A stretch of DNA of 8,173 nt from T1Sed10-7 sp046483565. GTDB taxonomy: Bacteria; Actinomycetota; Nitriliruptoria; Nitriliruptorales; Nitriliruptoraceae. The notes under the pieces were generated by a model. The model worked only from the letters and a program-made list of their open reading frames with translations, ran no database searches and was not told the DNA's origin. The position numbers were made by a program, and so were the translations under genes. The first letter of the stretch is position 1; each line of letters starts with the position of its first letter. The stretch lies in contig JAWOCZ010000074.1 of assembly GCA_046483565.1 (NCBI GenBank), positions 1-8,173 on the forward strand. Direction: 5' to 3'. Below, one piece after another: positions 1 through 6,335 of this stretch.

Positions 1-2432
1 GTGTGCACGGCGATCCCGTTGGGCCAGCCCCAGTACTCGTCGGGGTGCTGGAGCCGCTCGCGCAGGTCCTCCGGCGCGATGTCCTCGAGATCGAAGTAGC
101 CCTGGAACTGTTCGAGCAGGAGGGTGTCGGGATCGGGTGCGATCACCACCAGACGCTCGAGGACGTCACCCCACAGCGCCCGCTCCTGCGCGTCGAGGCC
201 GAGCTCCTGCTGGTGGCGGGCCAGCACCTCGGGATGCTCCTCGGCCAGCCGGTCCCACAGACGGCAGGCCTCGGCGAGCGCCACCCGCGACTGTTCCAGG
301 GAGAAGACGTTGTCGTCGACGTTCTCGTGGTACTCGTCCGGACCGAGGAGCCGCAACAGGTGGTAGTGGCCGTCGGCCGGGCGGAAGTACACGAAGGACA
401 CCAGGAACCGTGCGACCTCGAAGACGATCTCGGCGCCGTGGTCGGCGAGGAAGCTGTCGTCGCCGGTGGCCTGGAGGTAGCCGTCGATCGCGGCGGCGAT
501 GTCGGGCGAGATGTGCATCTGCCAGTCGTTGAAGTGGTTGCGGATCGGTCGTCCGGTCAGCACGTCGACGAAGAAGAAGTCCGGGCAGAGCTCGTCGCCG
601 GTGTCGCCTGAGATCCAGGCGTAGAAGGCCCCCTCGTAGCCCAGGCGCGCGGCCTTGCGGCGCGCGCCGTCCAGCGTCCTGTGCCGGTAGACCAGCAGGT
701 TGCGTGCCACCTCCGGGAAGGTGTGGAGCCACATCGGCAGGTTGAACACCTCCTGGTCCCAGAACGCCGCGCCCTGATAGGCCTGGCATGACAGGCCTCG
801 GGCTCCGACCGGGAGGTGGTCGGCGTGCATCGGGGTGGCGATCACGTTGTGGTAGAGGTTGTAGCGCAGCACGGCCTGGGTGACCGGATCACCGGTGATG
901 CGCACGTCGACCCGCTGCCAGCGGGCCTCCCAGGCCAGCGCGTGCCGGGCGAGCAGGAGCTCGTAGCCCTCGGCGACGGCGGCCCGCGCGAGCGCCAGCG
1001 CCGAGTCCAGCGGGTGCTCGACGTCGTTGCCGGTGTGCACGGCCATGACCTGCTCGATGACGAGCAGCCCGTCTGCACCCACCTCGAGGTCCAGCACGCG
1101 GTACAGCTCGCGCTCGTGCTGCTCGAGCCGCTCGGCCTCGACCGCGCCGCCGTGCACGCCGACGGCGTGGGCCACGGCGATCGGGAGCCCGCGCTCGGTG
1201 GTGGTCATCCGCAGCGCGAGAGCGTCCTCGTGCACGTGCGGCTCGACCACGGCGAAGTGGTCGCCGTTCAGGCTCCAGACCTCCCCGTCGATACCCGTGG
1301 TCAGCGTCACCCGGGTCCCCGGTGTGGCGAAGACCCGTTGCCGCTGCGCCACCAGGTGCCGCTGGTCCATCGAGGCGAACCGCTCGTCGACCAGCCGGTG
1401 TACCGGGCCGGTCGAGGGGCCGTAGATCCGGTGCTGACGTCCGTAGCGCACGTCCAGGCGCCGCTCCAGCAGATCACGATCGGACAGGACCTGGTCCGCA
1501 TCGACGCCGATCTGCTGTCCGAGGTGCTCGAAGCGGGCGAACAGCGCGTTCGGCACGTTGCACAGCTCCGTCCACTTCCCGTCGGCGTTGTCCCAGGTGT
1601 CGGAGACCGTGCAGCCGACCGTGGCCGTGGCCCGCCACTCCGGCAGCGTCCCCCGGAAGCCGAGGTAGCCGTTGCCCGTCAGGTGGCTGGTCGCGACGTT
1701 GATCACCTGCTCGGGGTCGTGATGGTCGTCGATCACGACCCAGCCGTCCGCGACCGTGGGGCCCTTGCCCACCCGCGCCTCCGCCGGCGGGCAGACCACC
1801 GTCAGATCGACGTCCCGGGTCGTCTCGAAACGGTGGTCCGCGTGACCGACACGATCCTCGGGGCCGGTGCCGACCGCGACCATGCCGGCCGCCAACGCCG
1901 CGTCGATACCCGCGCCGGCATCCTCGATCACCACGCAGTCGGCCGGCGCCACCCCGAGCAGCTGCGCTGTGGCCAGGAACAGATCGGGTGCCGGCTTGGC
2001 CTTCTCGACCGTGTCACCGTCGGCGATGGCGTCGAACAGGTCGGTGATCCCGAGCTTGTCGAGGACGAAGCGCGCGTTCTTCGACGACGAACCGATGGCC
2101 ACCAGCATCCCACGACGCTTGGCGTCCACCACCAGCGAGATCGCACCCGGCAGCAGATCGGCCGGGCTCATGTCCTGCAGGGACTCGACGTAGTAGCCGT
2201 TCTTGCGCGCCATCATGGCGTCGAAGGTCGGCTGGTCGACCTCCCGGCCGTCGAGGAGGAGCTGTAACGACTCCGCCCGGGACACCCCCCGCAGCGCCTC
2301 GTTGGCCGCCCGGTCGAAGGGCAGACCCTCCTCGTCCGCGAGCCGCTGCCACCCCAGGTAGTGGTACTCGGCGGTCTCGGTCAGGACACCATCGAGATCG
2401 AAGATGACGGCACGTTGCGGGGCCACTGGCAT
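1..2432 (-). CDS. Bifunctional beta-phosphoglucomutase (HAD) / GH65 alpha-glucoside phosphorylase fusion, C-terminus cut by window edge
   Basis: One uninterrupted frame of 810 codons runs from ATG at 2432 off the left edge. Residues 1-215 are a beta-phosphoglucomutase. They carry FDLDG with nucleophile D12 and acid/base D14, TAEYH (T20, H24), the GVSR loop (R52), GSSSKN (S115, K118), KPAPD (K146) and E170-D171, matching the residues of Lactococcus lactis PgmB almost one for one. Residues from about 225 are a GH65 enzyme: an N-terminal beta-sandwich, then the (alpha/alpha)6 barrel with FWDQEVFNLP (557-566) and GPDEYHENVDDN (697-708), the motif that holds the family's general acid. GH65 proteins are about 750-790 residues, so roughly 200 are missing. 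An inverting GH65 phosphorylase releases beta-glucose 1-phosphate, exactly what PgmB converts to glucose 6-phosphate, so the fusion would channel the intermediate in the cytosol. The disaccharide (trehalose, maltose, kojibiose or other) is not resolved, and hydrolase activity is not excluded because the phosphate-binding loop lies at or beyond the edge. A weak GGAG lies 10 nt before the ATG. Confidence 0.93.
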   Translation of the reverse strand, partial: MPVAPQRAVIFDLDGVLTETAEYHYLGWQRLADEEGLPFDRAANEALRGVSRAESLQLLLDGREVDQPTFDAMMARKNGYYVESLQDMSPADLLPGAISLVVDAKRRGMLVAIGSSSKNARFVLDKLGITDLFDAIADGDTVEKAKPAPDLFLATAQLLGVAPADCVVIEDAGAGIDAALAAGMVAVGTGPEDRVGHADHRFETTRDVDLTVVCPPAEARVGKGPTVADGWVVIDDHHDPEQVINVATSHLTGNGYLGFRGTLPEWRATATVGCTVSDTWDNADGKWTELCNVPNALFARFEHLGQQIGVDADQVLSDRDLLERRLDVRYGRQHRIYGPSTGPVHRLVDERFASMDQRHLVAQRQRVFATPGTRVTLTTGIDGEVWSLNGDHFAVVEPHVHEDALALRMTTTERGLPIAVAHAVGVHGGAVEAERLEQHERELYRVLDLEVGADGLLVIEQVMAVHTGNDVEHPLDSALALARAAVAEGYELLLARHALAWEARWQRVDVRITGDPVTQAVLRYNLYHNVIATPMHADHLPVGARGLSCQAYQGAAFWDQEVFNLPMWLHTFPEVARNLLVYRHRTLDGARRKAARLGYEGAFYAWISGDTGDELCPDFFFVDVLTGRPIRNHFNDWQMHISPDIAAAIDGYLQATGDDSFLADHGAEIVFEVARFLVSFVYFRPADGHYHLLRLLGPDEYHENVDDNVFSLEQSRVALAEACRLWDRLAEEHPEVLARHQQELGLDAQERALWGDVLERLVVIAPDPDTLLLEQFQGYFDLEDIAPEDLRERLQHPDEYWGWPNGIAVH

Positions 2433-2472
2433 GGCGGCAGTGCTCCGGTCGCACGCGGGCGGGATACCGACG

Positions 2473-2478
2473 ACCCTA
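2473..2478 (-). promoter_or_regulatory. Candidate -10 element (TAGGGT) for the PgmB-GH65 fusion gene
   Basis: The 76 bp gap 2433-2508 between the DUF3039 stop and the fusion gene contains TAGGGT on the minus strand, fitting the actinobacterial TANNNT -10 pattern. It would give a leader of about 34 nt. A TTGACG (2507-2512, minus strand) lies upstream and overlaps the DUF3039 stop codon, but the 28 nt spacing to TAGGGT is too long for a standard sigma-70 pair. No convincing terminator hairpin is seen in the gap. Confidence 0.25.
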
Positions 2479-2508
2479 GTTGGGCGACCACACCACCGTG
2501 CCCTGCCG

Positions 2509-2790
2509 TCAACTCCCGAACGAGCCCGCGATGCGGTCAGCCACCAGTTCGGCGCACGTCGGACACATCGGGTAGCGGGAGGGATCCCCGTCGGGCTTCC
2601 ACCGCTTCCCGCAGAGCGCGGTCACGGGCGTGCCCTTGCGGCGGTACCGCTCCAGATCGCGTTTGCTCACGTAGTGCGCGAACCGGTCGTGGTCGCCGTC
2701 GCCGTCATCCGGCGTGGGGCGCGTGTCGGGCTGCACGGGCGCAGGCGCCCGGGTCGGAGCCCTGGTCGGCAGGTGCGTCTCGGTGGCCAT
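2509..2790 (-). CDS. DUF3039 family small zinc-site protein
   Basis: A 93-residue protein of unknown function. The N-terminal 30 residues are low-complexity (Thr, Pro, Ala, Arg) and probably disordered. The conserved part is residues 34-85: H34, FAHYVSK (H39), then TALCGKRW (C60) and the PMCPTC pair (C76, C79). The H-C-C-C pattern suggests a structural zinc site. The FAHYV...GTPV.ALCGK.W.P..DP.R.P.CP.C layout is what I recognise as DUF3039, a family I know mainly from Actinomycetota, with no established role. ATG 2790 was preferred to a GTG at 2916: the longer form adds a basic tail unlike the family, and a -10-like site sits directly before ATG 2790. It lies between a SET-domain gene and the GH65 fusion on the same strand, with gaps of 98 and 76 bp, so co-transcription is uncertain. 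Confidence 0.85.
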   Translation of the reverse strand: MATETHLPTRAPTRAPAPVQPDTRPTPDDGDGDHDRFAHYVSKRDLERYRRKGTPVTALCGKRWKPDGDPSRYPMCPTCAELVADRIAGSFGS

Positions 2791-2797
2791 ACCCCCG

Positions 2798-2803
2798 ACG
2801 CTA
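2798..2803 (-). promoter_or_regulatory. Candidate -10 element (TAGCGT) for leaderless DUF3039 transcript
   Basis: TAGCGT fits the TANNNT consensus and ends 7 nt before ATG 2790. That would place the transcription start at or next to the A of the ATG, the spacing typical of leaderless mRNAs, which are common in actinobacteria. There is no good Shine-Dalgarno at a normal distance: a GAGGT lies 12 nt upstream and overlaps the proposed -10. I see no clear -35. The rest of the 98 bp gap 2791-2888 holds only short GC-rich inverted repeats without a T tract. Confidence 0.35.
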
Positions 2804-2888
2804 CCTCGCGATGTGGGAGCTTGCCGACCTCCCGCGTTCGGCAGCGGCGGTGTGGCCCGCCACCGGTCGGCGGTGAGCGCTCCGCGCG

Positions 2889-3269
2889 TCAGCCGCCGGG
2901 TGCGACCTCGAACCACAGCGGGGCATCCTGACTGCCCTCCTCGGCGCGGTAGGAGACCGTGATCTCCTCCCCCTCGGCGATGTCACGAACGGCGAACAGC
3001 TGACCCATGAGCCCGTCGGGGACCAGCCAGAGGAAGGCGTTGGGATCGTCGTCGTGGTTGCACATCGACGAGACGCCGAGCACCAGCGCGGCCGTGCCGT
3101 GCTCGTCCCACTCGTAGACGTAGTCGTCCACGATCGTGGCCTGCAGCGCGCTGCGCTGGTCGGCGGGGATCAGGAGCAGTGGCGCCTCCATCAGCAGGGT
3201 CTCCGCCGCGATCGGGGTGGTCGCGAACAGTCCGCGCCCGGCGCGGGGCGAGGGTCCTACCTCGTACAT
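2889..3269 (-). CDS. Small stand-alone SET-domain protein (putative protein-lysine methyltransferase)
   Basis: A 126-residue protein that is essentially one SET core. GRGLFA (11-16) is the N-terminal SET motif, with a preceding G5. NHDDDPNA (71-78) is the counterpart of the NHS/C.PN motif that binds S-adenosylmethionine and forms the pseudoknot. GEEITVSY (100-107) is the GEEL...Y motif, with Y107 as the likely catalytic tyrosine. Pre-SET and Cys-rich post-SET segments are absent, as in other short bacterial SET proteins; the hydrophobic C-terminal residues (WFEV, 119-122) may close the lysine channel. The target is unknown; ribosomal or DNA-binding proteins are possible, and loss of activity cannot be excluded. 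The start is fixed by a strong AGGAGG 5 nt before the ATG. It follows the Sua5 gene by 27 bp on the same strand, so the two are probably co-transcribed. Confidence 0.88.
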   Translation of the reverse strand: MYEVGPSPRAGRGLFATTPIAAETLLMEAPLLLIPADQRSALQATIVDDYVYEWDEHGTAALVLGVSSMCNHDDDPNAFLWLVPDGLMGQLFAVRDIAEGEEITVSYRAEEGSQDAPLWFEVAPGG

Positions 3270-3272
3270 GCG

Positions 3273-3281
3273 CTCCTCCTC
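3273..3281 (-). promoter_or_regulatory. Strong ribosome binding site of the SET-domain gene
   Basis: GAGGAGGAG on the minus strand contains a full AGGAGG core (3275-3280), 5 nt before ATG 3269. It is the strongest Shine-Dalgarno in the window and fixes the start of the SET gene. It lies in the 27 bp gap after the Sua5 stop codon, so the SET gene can be translated efficiently and independently from a shared mRNA. Confidence 0.8.
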
Positions 3282-3296
3282 GGGGATGCCGGAGCC

Positions 3297-4289
3297 TCAG
3301 ACCGGTCCGGCCGCTCGCCGGAGGCGGTCCATGACCGCCCGCCCGACGCCCTCCTCGTCGACGGTCTCGACCAGCAGTTGCTCCACGGCGCCCTCCTCCG
3401 CCGCGCGGAAGGCGGCGTACAGCTGTCGTGCCAGATCGGCGGCGTCGGTGAACGTGGCGACCAGGCGCACGGTGTCGGGGACCTCGTCCTCGTGTCCGCG
3501 GCGCACGATCGCCCCGTGCTGTCCCTGTCCCGCCCCGGCGCTGGCCAGTGCCACCTCGACCTCGGCGGCCGGGATGAGGGCGATCCGGCACCGGGGTGCG
3601 TAGTGGCGGTAGCGCGTGCCGGGTGACCGGTGCTGCTCGGCGCCGGTGCCCTCGGCGGTGACCCCGAGCTGCTCGCGCGTCACCGCGCCCTCGCGCAGGA
3701 CGACCGGGTGGGTGCCGCGGGCATCGACGACCGTGGACTCGACGCCGATCACGCAGGGGCCGCCATCGAGCACGAGCGCCACCTCGCGGCCGAACTCCTC
3801 CAGCACGTGCTCGGCCGTGGTGGGCGACGGGCGGCCGGACCGGTTCGCCGAGGGAGCGGCCAGCGGGGAGCGGCACCGTTCGAGGACCGCGGTCGCCACG
3901 GGGTGATCGGGGACCCGCACGGCCACGGTCGATAGCCCGGCGCGGGTGATCGCGGGCACCGACGCCGAAGCGGTGACCACCAGGGTGAGCGGACCGGGCC
4001 AGTGCGCGGCCGCCAGGTCACGTGCCAACGGGCTCACCGCAGGGGTCAGCCGAGCCAGTTCCTCCGCCGCGGCGACGTGCACGATCAGCGGGTTGTCCGC
4101 GGGACGCGACTTCGCTGCGAAGATGGCAGCCACCACCTCGGAGGAGAGGGCATCCCCCGCCAGGCCGTAGACGGTCTCGGTGGGCAGCCCGATCAGGCGG
4201 CCGCCATCCACCGCGGCCACCGCCGCCGCCAGCCCCTGCGGGTCCGCGCGTCGCAGTGGCGCCGAGCCGTCGCCGTGCGCTGTGTCCAC
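3297..4289 (-). CDS. sua5: L-threonylcarbamoyladenylate synthase, Sua5 type (tRNA t6A synthesis)
   Basis: A 330-residue two-domain Sua5/YwlC protein. It makes threonylcarbamoyl-AMP from L-threonine, bicarbonate and ATP; the TsaB-TsaD-TsaE machinery then transfers the group to A37 of ANN-decoding tRNAs. The YrdC domain covers about 15-205: LPTETVYGLAGDA (35-47), KSRPADNPLIVH (60-71), WPGPLTLVV (97-105), APSANRSG (145-152), GVESTVVD (182-189) and LREGAVT (198-204). The linker motif SPGTRYRHYAP (222-232) leads to the small Sua5 domain (about 235-325), which distinguishes it from the single-domain E. coli TsaC. The start is GTG 4289: an in-frame TGA two codons upstream excludes any earlier start, and the next GTG would cut into the domain. 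No good Shine-Dalgarno is visible. It is the first gene of the minus-strand cluster, divergent from the thiamine-diphosphate operon. The usual actinobacterial neighbours prfA and prmC are not seen in the window. Confidence 0.95.
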   Translation of the reverse strand: MDTAHGDGSAPLRRADPQGLAAAVAAVDGGRLIGLPTETVYGLAGDALSSEVVAAIFAAKSRPADNPLIVHVAAAEELARLTPAVSPLARDLAAAHWPGPLTLVVTASASVPAITRAGLSTVAVRVPDHPVATAVLERCRSPLAAPSANRSGRPSPTTAEHVLEEFGREVALVLDGGPCVIGVESTVVDARGTHPVVLREGAVTREQLGVTAEGTGAEQHRSPGTRYRHYAPRCRIALIPAAEVEVALASAGAGQGQHGAIVRRGHEDEVPDTVRLVATFTDAADLARQLYAAFRAAEEGAVEQLLVETVDEEGVGRAVMDRLRRAAGPV

Positions 4290-4351
4290 CCGTCACCGTC
4301 CCCGCGCGTGCGACCGAAGCTCGTCCGCAGCCTCAGGATCCTCGGGGCGCG

Positions 4352-4357
4352 ACCCTA
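4352..4357 (-). promoter_or_regulatory. Candidate -10 element (TAGGGT) for sua5
   Basis: TAGGGT on the minus strand fits the TANNNT pattern and would give a leader of about 55-60 nt before GTG 4289. It is identical to the hexamer proposed upstream of the PgmB-GH65 gene. No recognisable -35 is at the expected distance, so this is only a candidate. Confidence 0.22.
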
Positions 4358-4425
4358 CCGGTGTCACGCCGGGGGTCGTCGCCGCACGTGGCCCGCCGGG
4401 GCCCGTGACCGCCTGAGCTTCCTCC

Positions 4426-4442
4426 GGGGCCCTCGAGGCCCC
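4426..4442. repeat. Inverted repeat, 6 bp arms with 5 nt spacer
   Basis: GGGGCC and GGCCCC are perfect complements around CTCGA. It sits 118 bp before the thiamine-diphosphate enzyme start and about midway between the divergent genes. There is no T tract, so it is not a standard terminator. In DNA this GC-rich, a 6 bp perfect repeat may be chance; an operator role is speculative. Confidence 0.3.
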
Positions 4443-4448
4443 TACGGT

Positions 4449-4460
4449 GTCGAGGTCGAC
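4449..4460. repeat. Inverted repeat GTCGA-GG-TCGAC, possible operator
   Basis: A perfect 5+5 dyad with a 2 nt centre. It lies directly after TACGGT (4443-4448), which itself fits a -10 hexamer on the plus strand. A dyad overlapping a transcription start could bind a repressor, but no regulator gene is in the window to pair with it. Confidence 0.25.
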
Positions 4461-4510
4461 GCGGGGCCGATCGGCACGGACGCGCCGCCGCACCGAGGTG
4501 GGGCGTCCCC

Positions 4511-4516
4511 TACGTT
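4511..4516 (+). promoter_or_regulatory. Candidate -10 element (TACGTT) for the thiamine-diphosphate operon
   Basis: TACGTT fits TANNNT and would start transcription near 4523, giving a leader of about 37 nt that includes the Shine-Dalgarno. TACGGT at 4443-4448 is an alternative with a longer leader. No good -35 is seen for either. Confidence 0.25.
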
Positions 4517-4547
4517 CGGCCACCGCCGCACCGTCGACCGGGAGAAC

Positions 4548-4554
4548 GAGGGAG
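4548..4554 (+). promoter_or_regulatory. Ribosome binding site deciding the start of the thiamine-diphosphate enzyme
   Basis: GAGGGAG ends 5 nt before ATG 4560. It matters because the same frame stays open upstream to about 4002, through the antisense of sua5. This site, together with the family-typical N-terminus that follows, places the real start at 4560. Confidence 0.75.
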
Positions 4555-4559
4555 CGATC

Positions 4560-6335
4560 ATGGTGGCACTGTCGGGTGGCGCGATCATGGCGAGGATGCT
4601 CGCCGCGGAGGGCGTCGATCGGGTCTTCGGCATCATCGACGGGACCTACTACGGCCTGTACGCGAGCTTCGCCGAGGCCGGCATCGAGCTCATCTCACCG
4701 CGCCACGAGACCTCCGCCGCGCACATGGCCGGGGCGTATGCCCGCACCACCGGCCGACTCGGCGTGGTGATGGCCAGCAACGGCCCCGGGGTCGCCAACG
4801 TGCTCCCCGGGGTGGCCGTGGAACAGGCTGAGGGCAACCGGATCCTGCTCCTGACCTCCGCGCGCCGGACCGGGATCGGCCACCCCGACCGCGGCGGGAC
4901 CTACCAGTACTTCGACCAGACCGCGGTCACCGCACCGATGACCCGCTGGTCCGGGCACGCCCCGGCGGCCGAGCGCATCCCGGAACTGCTGCGTCACGCG
5001 CTGCGCGCGGCGTGGTCGGCACGACCCGGTGTCGTCCACCTCGACGTGCCCGAGGACCTCATCAACGGGGTGCACGAGCTCGAGGGCCAGGTCCTGTGGG
5101 CGCCCTCGACCTACCGCTCGGTCACTCCCCTGGCGCCGGATCCCGACCAGGTGGCCGCCGTGGCCGCCCTGCTCCGAGACGCGCGTCGGCCCCTGTTGCA
5201 GGCCGGCTCCGGCGTCCTGCACGCCGGCGCGGAGCCAGAGCTGGCGCGGCTGGCCGAACTGCTCGACGCCGCGGTGACCACCAGTTGGGGAGCACGCTGC
5301 GCGGTCGACGAACGGACGCGCTCGGCGGTGCCGATGGTCCACGTGGACCTGGTGGACCGGGTGCGCAACGAGACCGATCTCATCGTCGTGCTCGGGTCCC
5401 GGCTCGGCGAGACCGACTGGTGGGGAAAGGCCCCGAACTGGGCCCGGGCGGACGAGGCCGCCACCGTCCAGATCGACATCGATCCTGCGGTCCTGGGGGC
5501 CAACCGCCCGCTCAAGCAGGCGATCCGTGCCGACGTCCGCGTCACCCTGGCGGCCCTGATCGAGGCCATCGAGGCCCAGGAGCCGTCCCCGCACGCCGCC
5601 GAGCGGCGGGGGTGGCTGGACGAGATCGGCGAGGCACGGACAGCCAGCCGCGCCAAGCTGGACCGTGCGCTGGAGGCCAGTGACCGCAAGGGTCCCGTCC
5701 ATCCGGCTCGGGTCCCCGTGACCGCACAGGAGGTGTTCGGCGACGACACCATCTGGGTGATCGACGGCGGCAACACCGCGGTGTGGTCGCAGTTCTACCT
5801 CGAGGCTCGTACGTCCCGGTCCCACCTGTCGACCTACAAGTTCGGCATGCTCGGTGCCGGGATGGCACAGCCGCTGGGGGCGAAGGTCGCCGCCCCCGAT
5901 CGGCCGGTCTGCTGCCTGATCGGCGACGGCGCCTTCGGTATGCACCCGCAGGAGGTCGAGACCGCGGTCCGCCACGGGCTCGACGTGACCTGGATCGTGT
6001 TCGCCGACCGGGCCTGGGGCATGGTGAAGATGAGCCAGTCGATCGCCGCCAAGCCGCTCAAGACCGTGGCGCGGCGGATGCTCCTGGACAAGCCGCTGCC
6101 CGACGGTGACACCGTGTACGCCGACCTCGGGGAGATCCGCTACGACGATCTGGCGCGCTCGATGGGAGCCCACGGCGAGCGTGTCTCCCGGCCCGACGAA
6201 CTGCGCCCCGCCCTCGAACGCTGTCGCGACGCGGACGGACCGTCGGTCGTCCACGTCGATGTCGACAGCGGCGCGCACCTGTGGCCCCCGGCACTGAGGA
6301 CCTTCAAGGCCATGCACGAGGAACCCGCGGGATGA
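4560..6335 (+). CDS. Thiamine-diphosphate-dependent enzyme, acetolactate synthase/2-keto acid decarboxylase superfamily
   Basis: A 591-residue protein with the three domains of this superfamily. The N-terminal PYR domain (about 1-175) has the catalytic Glu in SPRHETSAAHMAGAYAR (E50), which activates the cofactor, then ASNGPGVAN. The central domain covers about 190-335, and the C-terminal PP domain runs from about 378. The diphosphate/Mg motif starts at G455-D456-G457, but the usual Asn-Asn about 26 residues on is A482-D483 (in VFADRAWGMVKM). After this, a basic segment near 498-518 makes the loop about 16 residues longer than in acetolactate synthase. The family catalyses decarboxylation or carboligation of 2-keto acids or acyl-CoAs; I cannot assign the substrate. 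The FAD site expected of a true acetolactate synthase is not evident and no small subunit follows, so ilvB is unlikely. It is the first gene of the operon; its stop overlaps the transporter start (ATGA). Confidence 0.88.
   Translation: MVALSGGAIMARMLAAEGVDRVFGIIDGTYYGLYASFAEAGIELISPRHETSAAHMAGAYARTTGRLGVVMASNGPGVANVLPGVAVEQAEGNRILLLTSARRTGIGHPDRGGTYQYFDQTAVTAPMTRWSGHAPAAERIPELLRHALRAAWSARPGVVHLDVPEDLINGVHELEGQVLWAPSTYRSVTPLAPDPDQVAAVAALLRDARRPLLQAGSGVLHAGAEPELARLAELLDAAVTTSWGARCAVDERTRSAVPMVHVDLVDRVRNETDLIVVLGSRLGETDWWGKAPNWARADEAATVQIDIDPAVLGANRPLKQAIRADVRVTLAALIEAIEAQEPSPHAAERRGWLDEIGEARTASRAKLDRALEASDRKGPVHPARVPVTAQEVFGDDTIWVIDGGNTAVWSQFYLEARTSRSHLSTYKFGMLGAGMAQPLGAKVAAPDRPVCCLIGDGAFGMHPQEVETAVRHGLDVTWIVFADRAWGMVKMSQSIAAKPLKTVARRMLLDKPLPDGDTVYADLGEIRYDDLARSMGAHGERVSRPDELRPALERCRDADGPSVVHVDVDSGAHLWPPALRTFKAMHEEPAG

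Larger units (their letters stand above)
4290..4559. other. Divergent intergenic region between sua5 and the thiamine-diphosphate operon
   Basis: These 270 bp have no convincing gene. The plus-strand downstream frame stays open leftward into sua5, but its translation here (Arg/Pro/Gly-rich) does not resemble the enzyme family and a good Shine-Dalgarno supports the start at 4560. The region must hold the promoters of both transcription units. It contains candidate -10 elements on both strands and two inverted repeats, listed separately. I recognise no riboswitch: in particular, no THI-box-like motif is evident before the thiamine-diphosphate enzyme. Confidence 0.7.

Noticed and set aside
816..2267. 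Long plus-strand open frame of 483 codons opposite the PgmB-GH65 gene
   Set aside because: Its translation is rich in Val, Arg, Gly, His and Asp with no recognisable motif, and it lies entirely antisense to a gene with conserved catalytic motifs. Long antisense frames are expected in GC-rich codon-biased DNA.
2804..2888. Possible terminator hairpin between the SET and DUF3039 genes
   Set aside because: Inverted repeats such as GTGG-CGGG-CCAC are short, with large-loop alternatives and no following T tract, so an intrinsic terminator is not supported.
4002..4559. N-terminal extension of the thiamine-diphosphate enzyme back to 4002
   Set aside because: The extension overlaps sua5 on the opposite strand, reads as Arg/Pro/Gly-rich shadow sequence, and a good Shine-Dalgarno plus a family-typical N-terminus place the start at 4560.
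4695..6317. Minus-strand open frame of 540 codons opposite the thiamine-diphosphate enzyme
   Set aside because: No family motifs, compositionally biased, and fully antisense to a well-supported gene.
4560..6335. Annotation as acetolactate synthase large subunit (ilvB)
   Set aside because: The A-D change in the cofactor motif, the longer loop, the lack of an adjacent small subunit or ilvC, and the transporter/SDR context argue against a biosynthetic acetolactate synthase.
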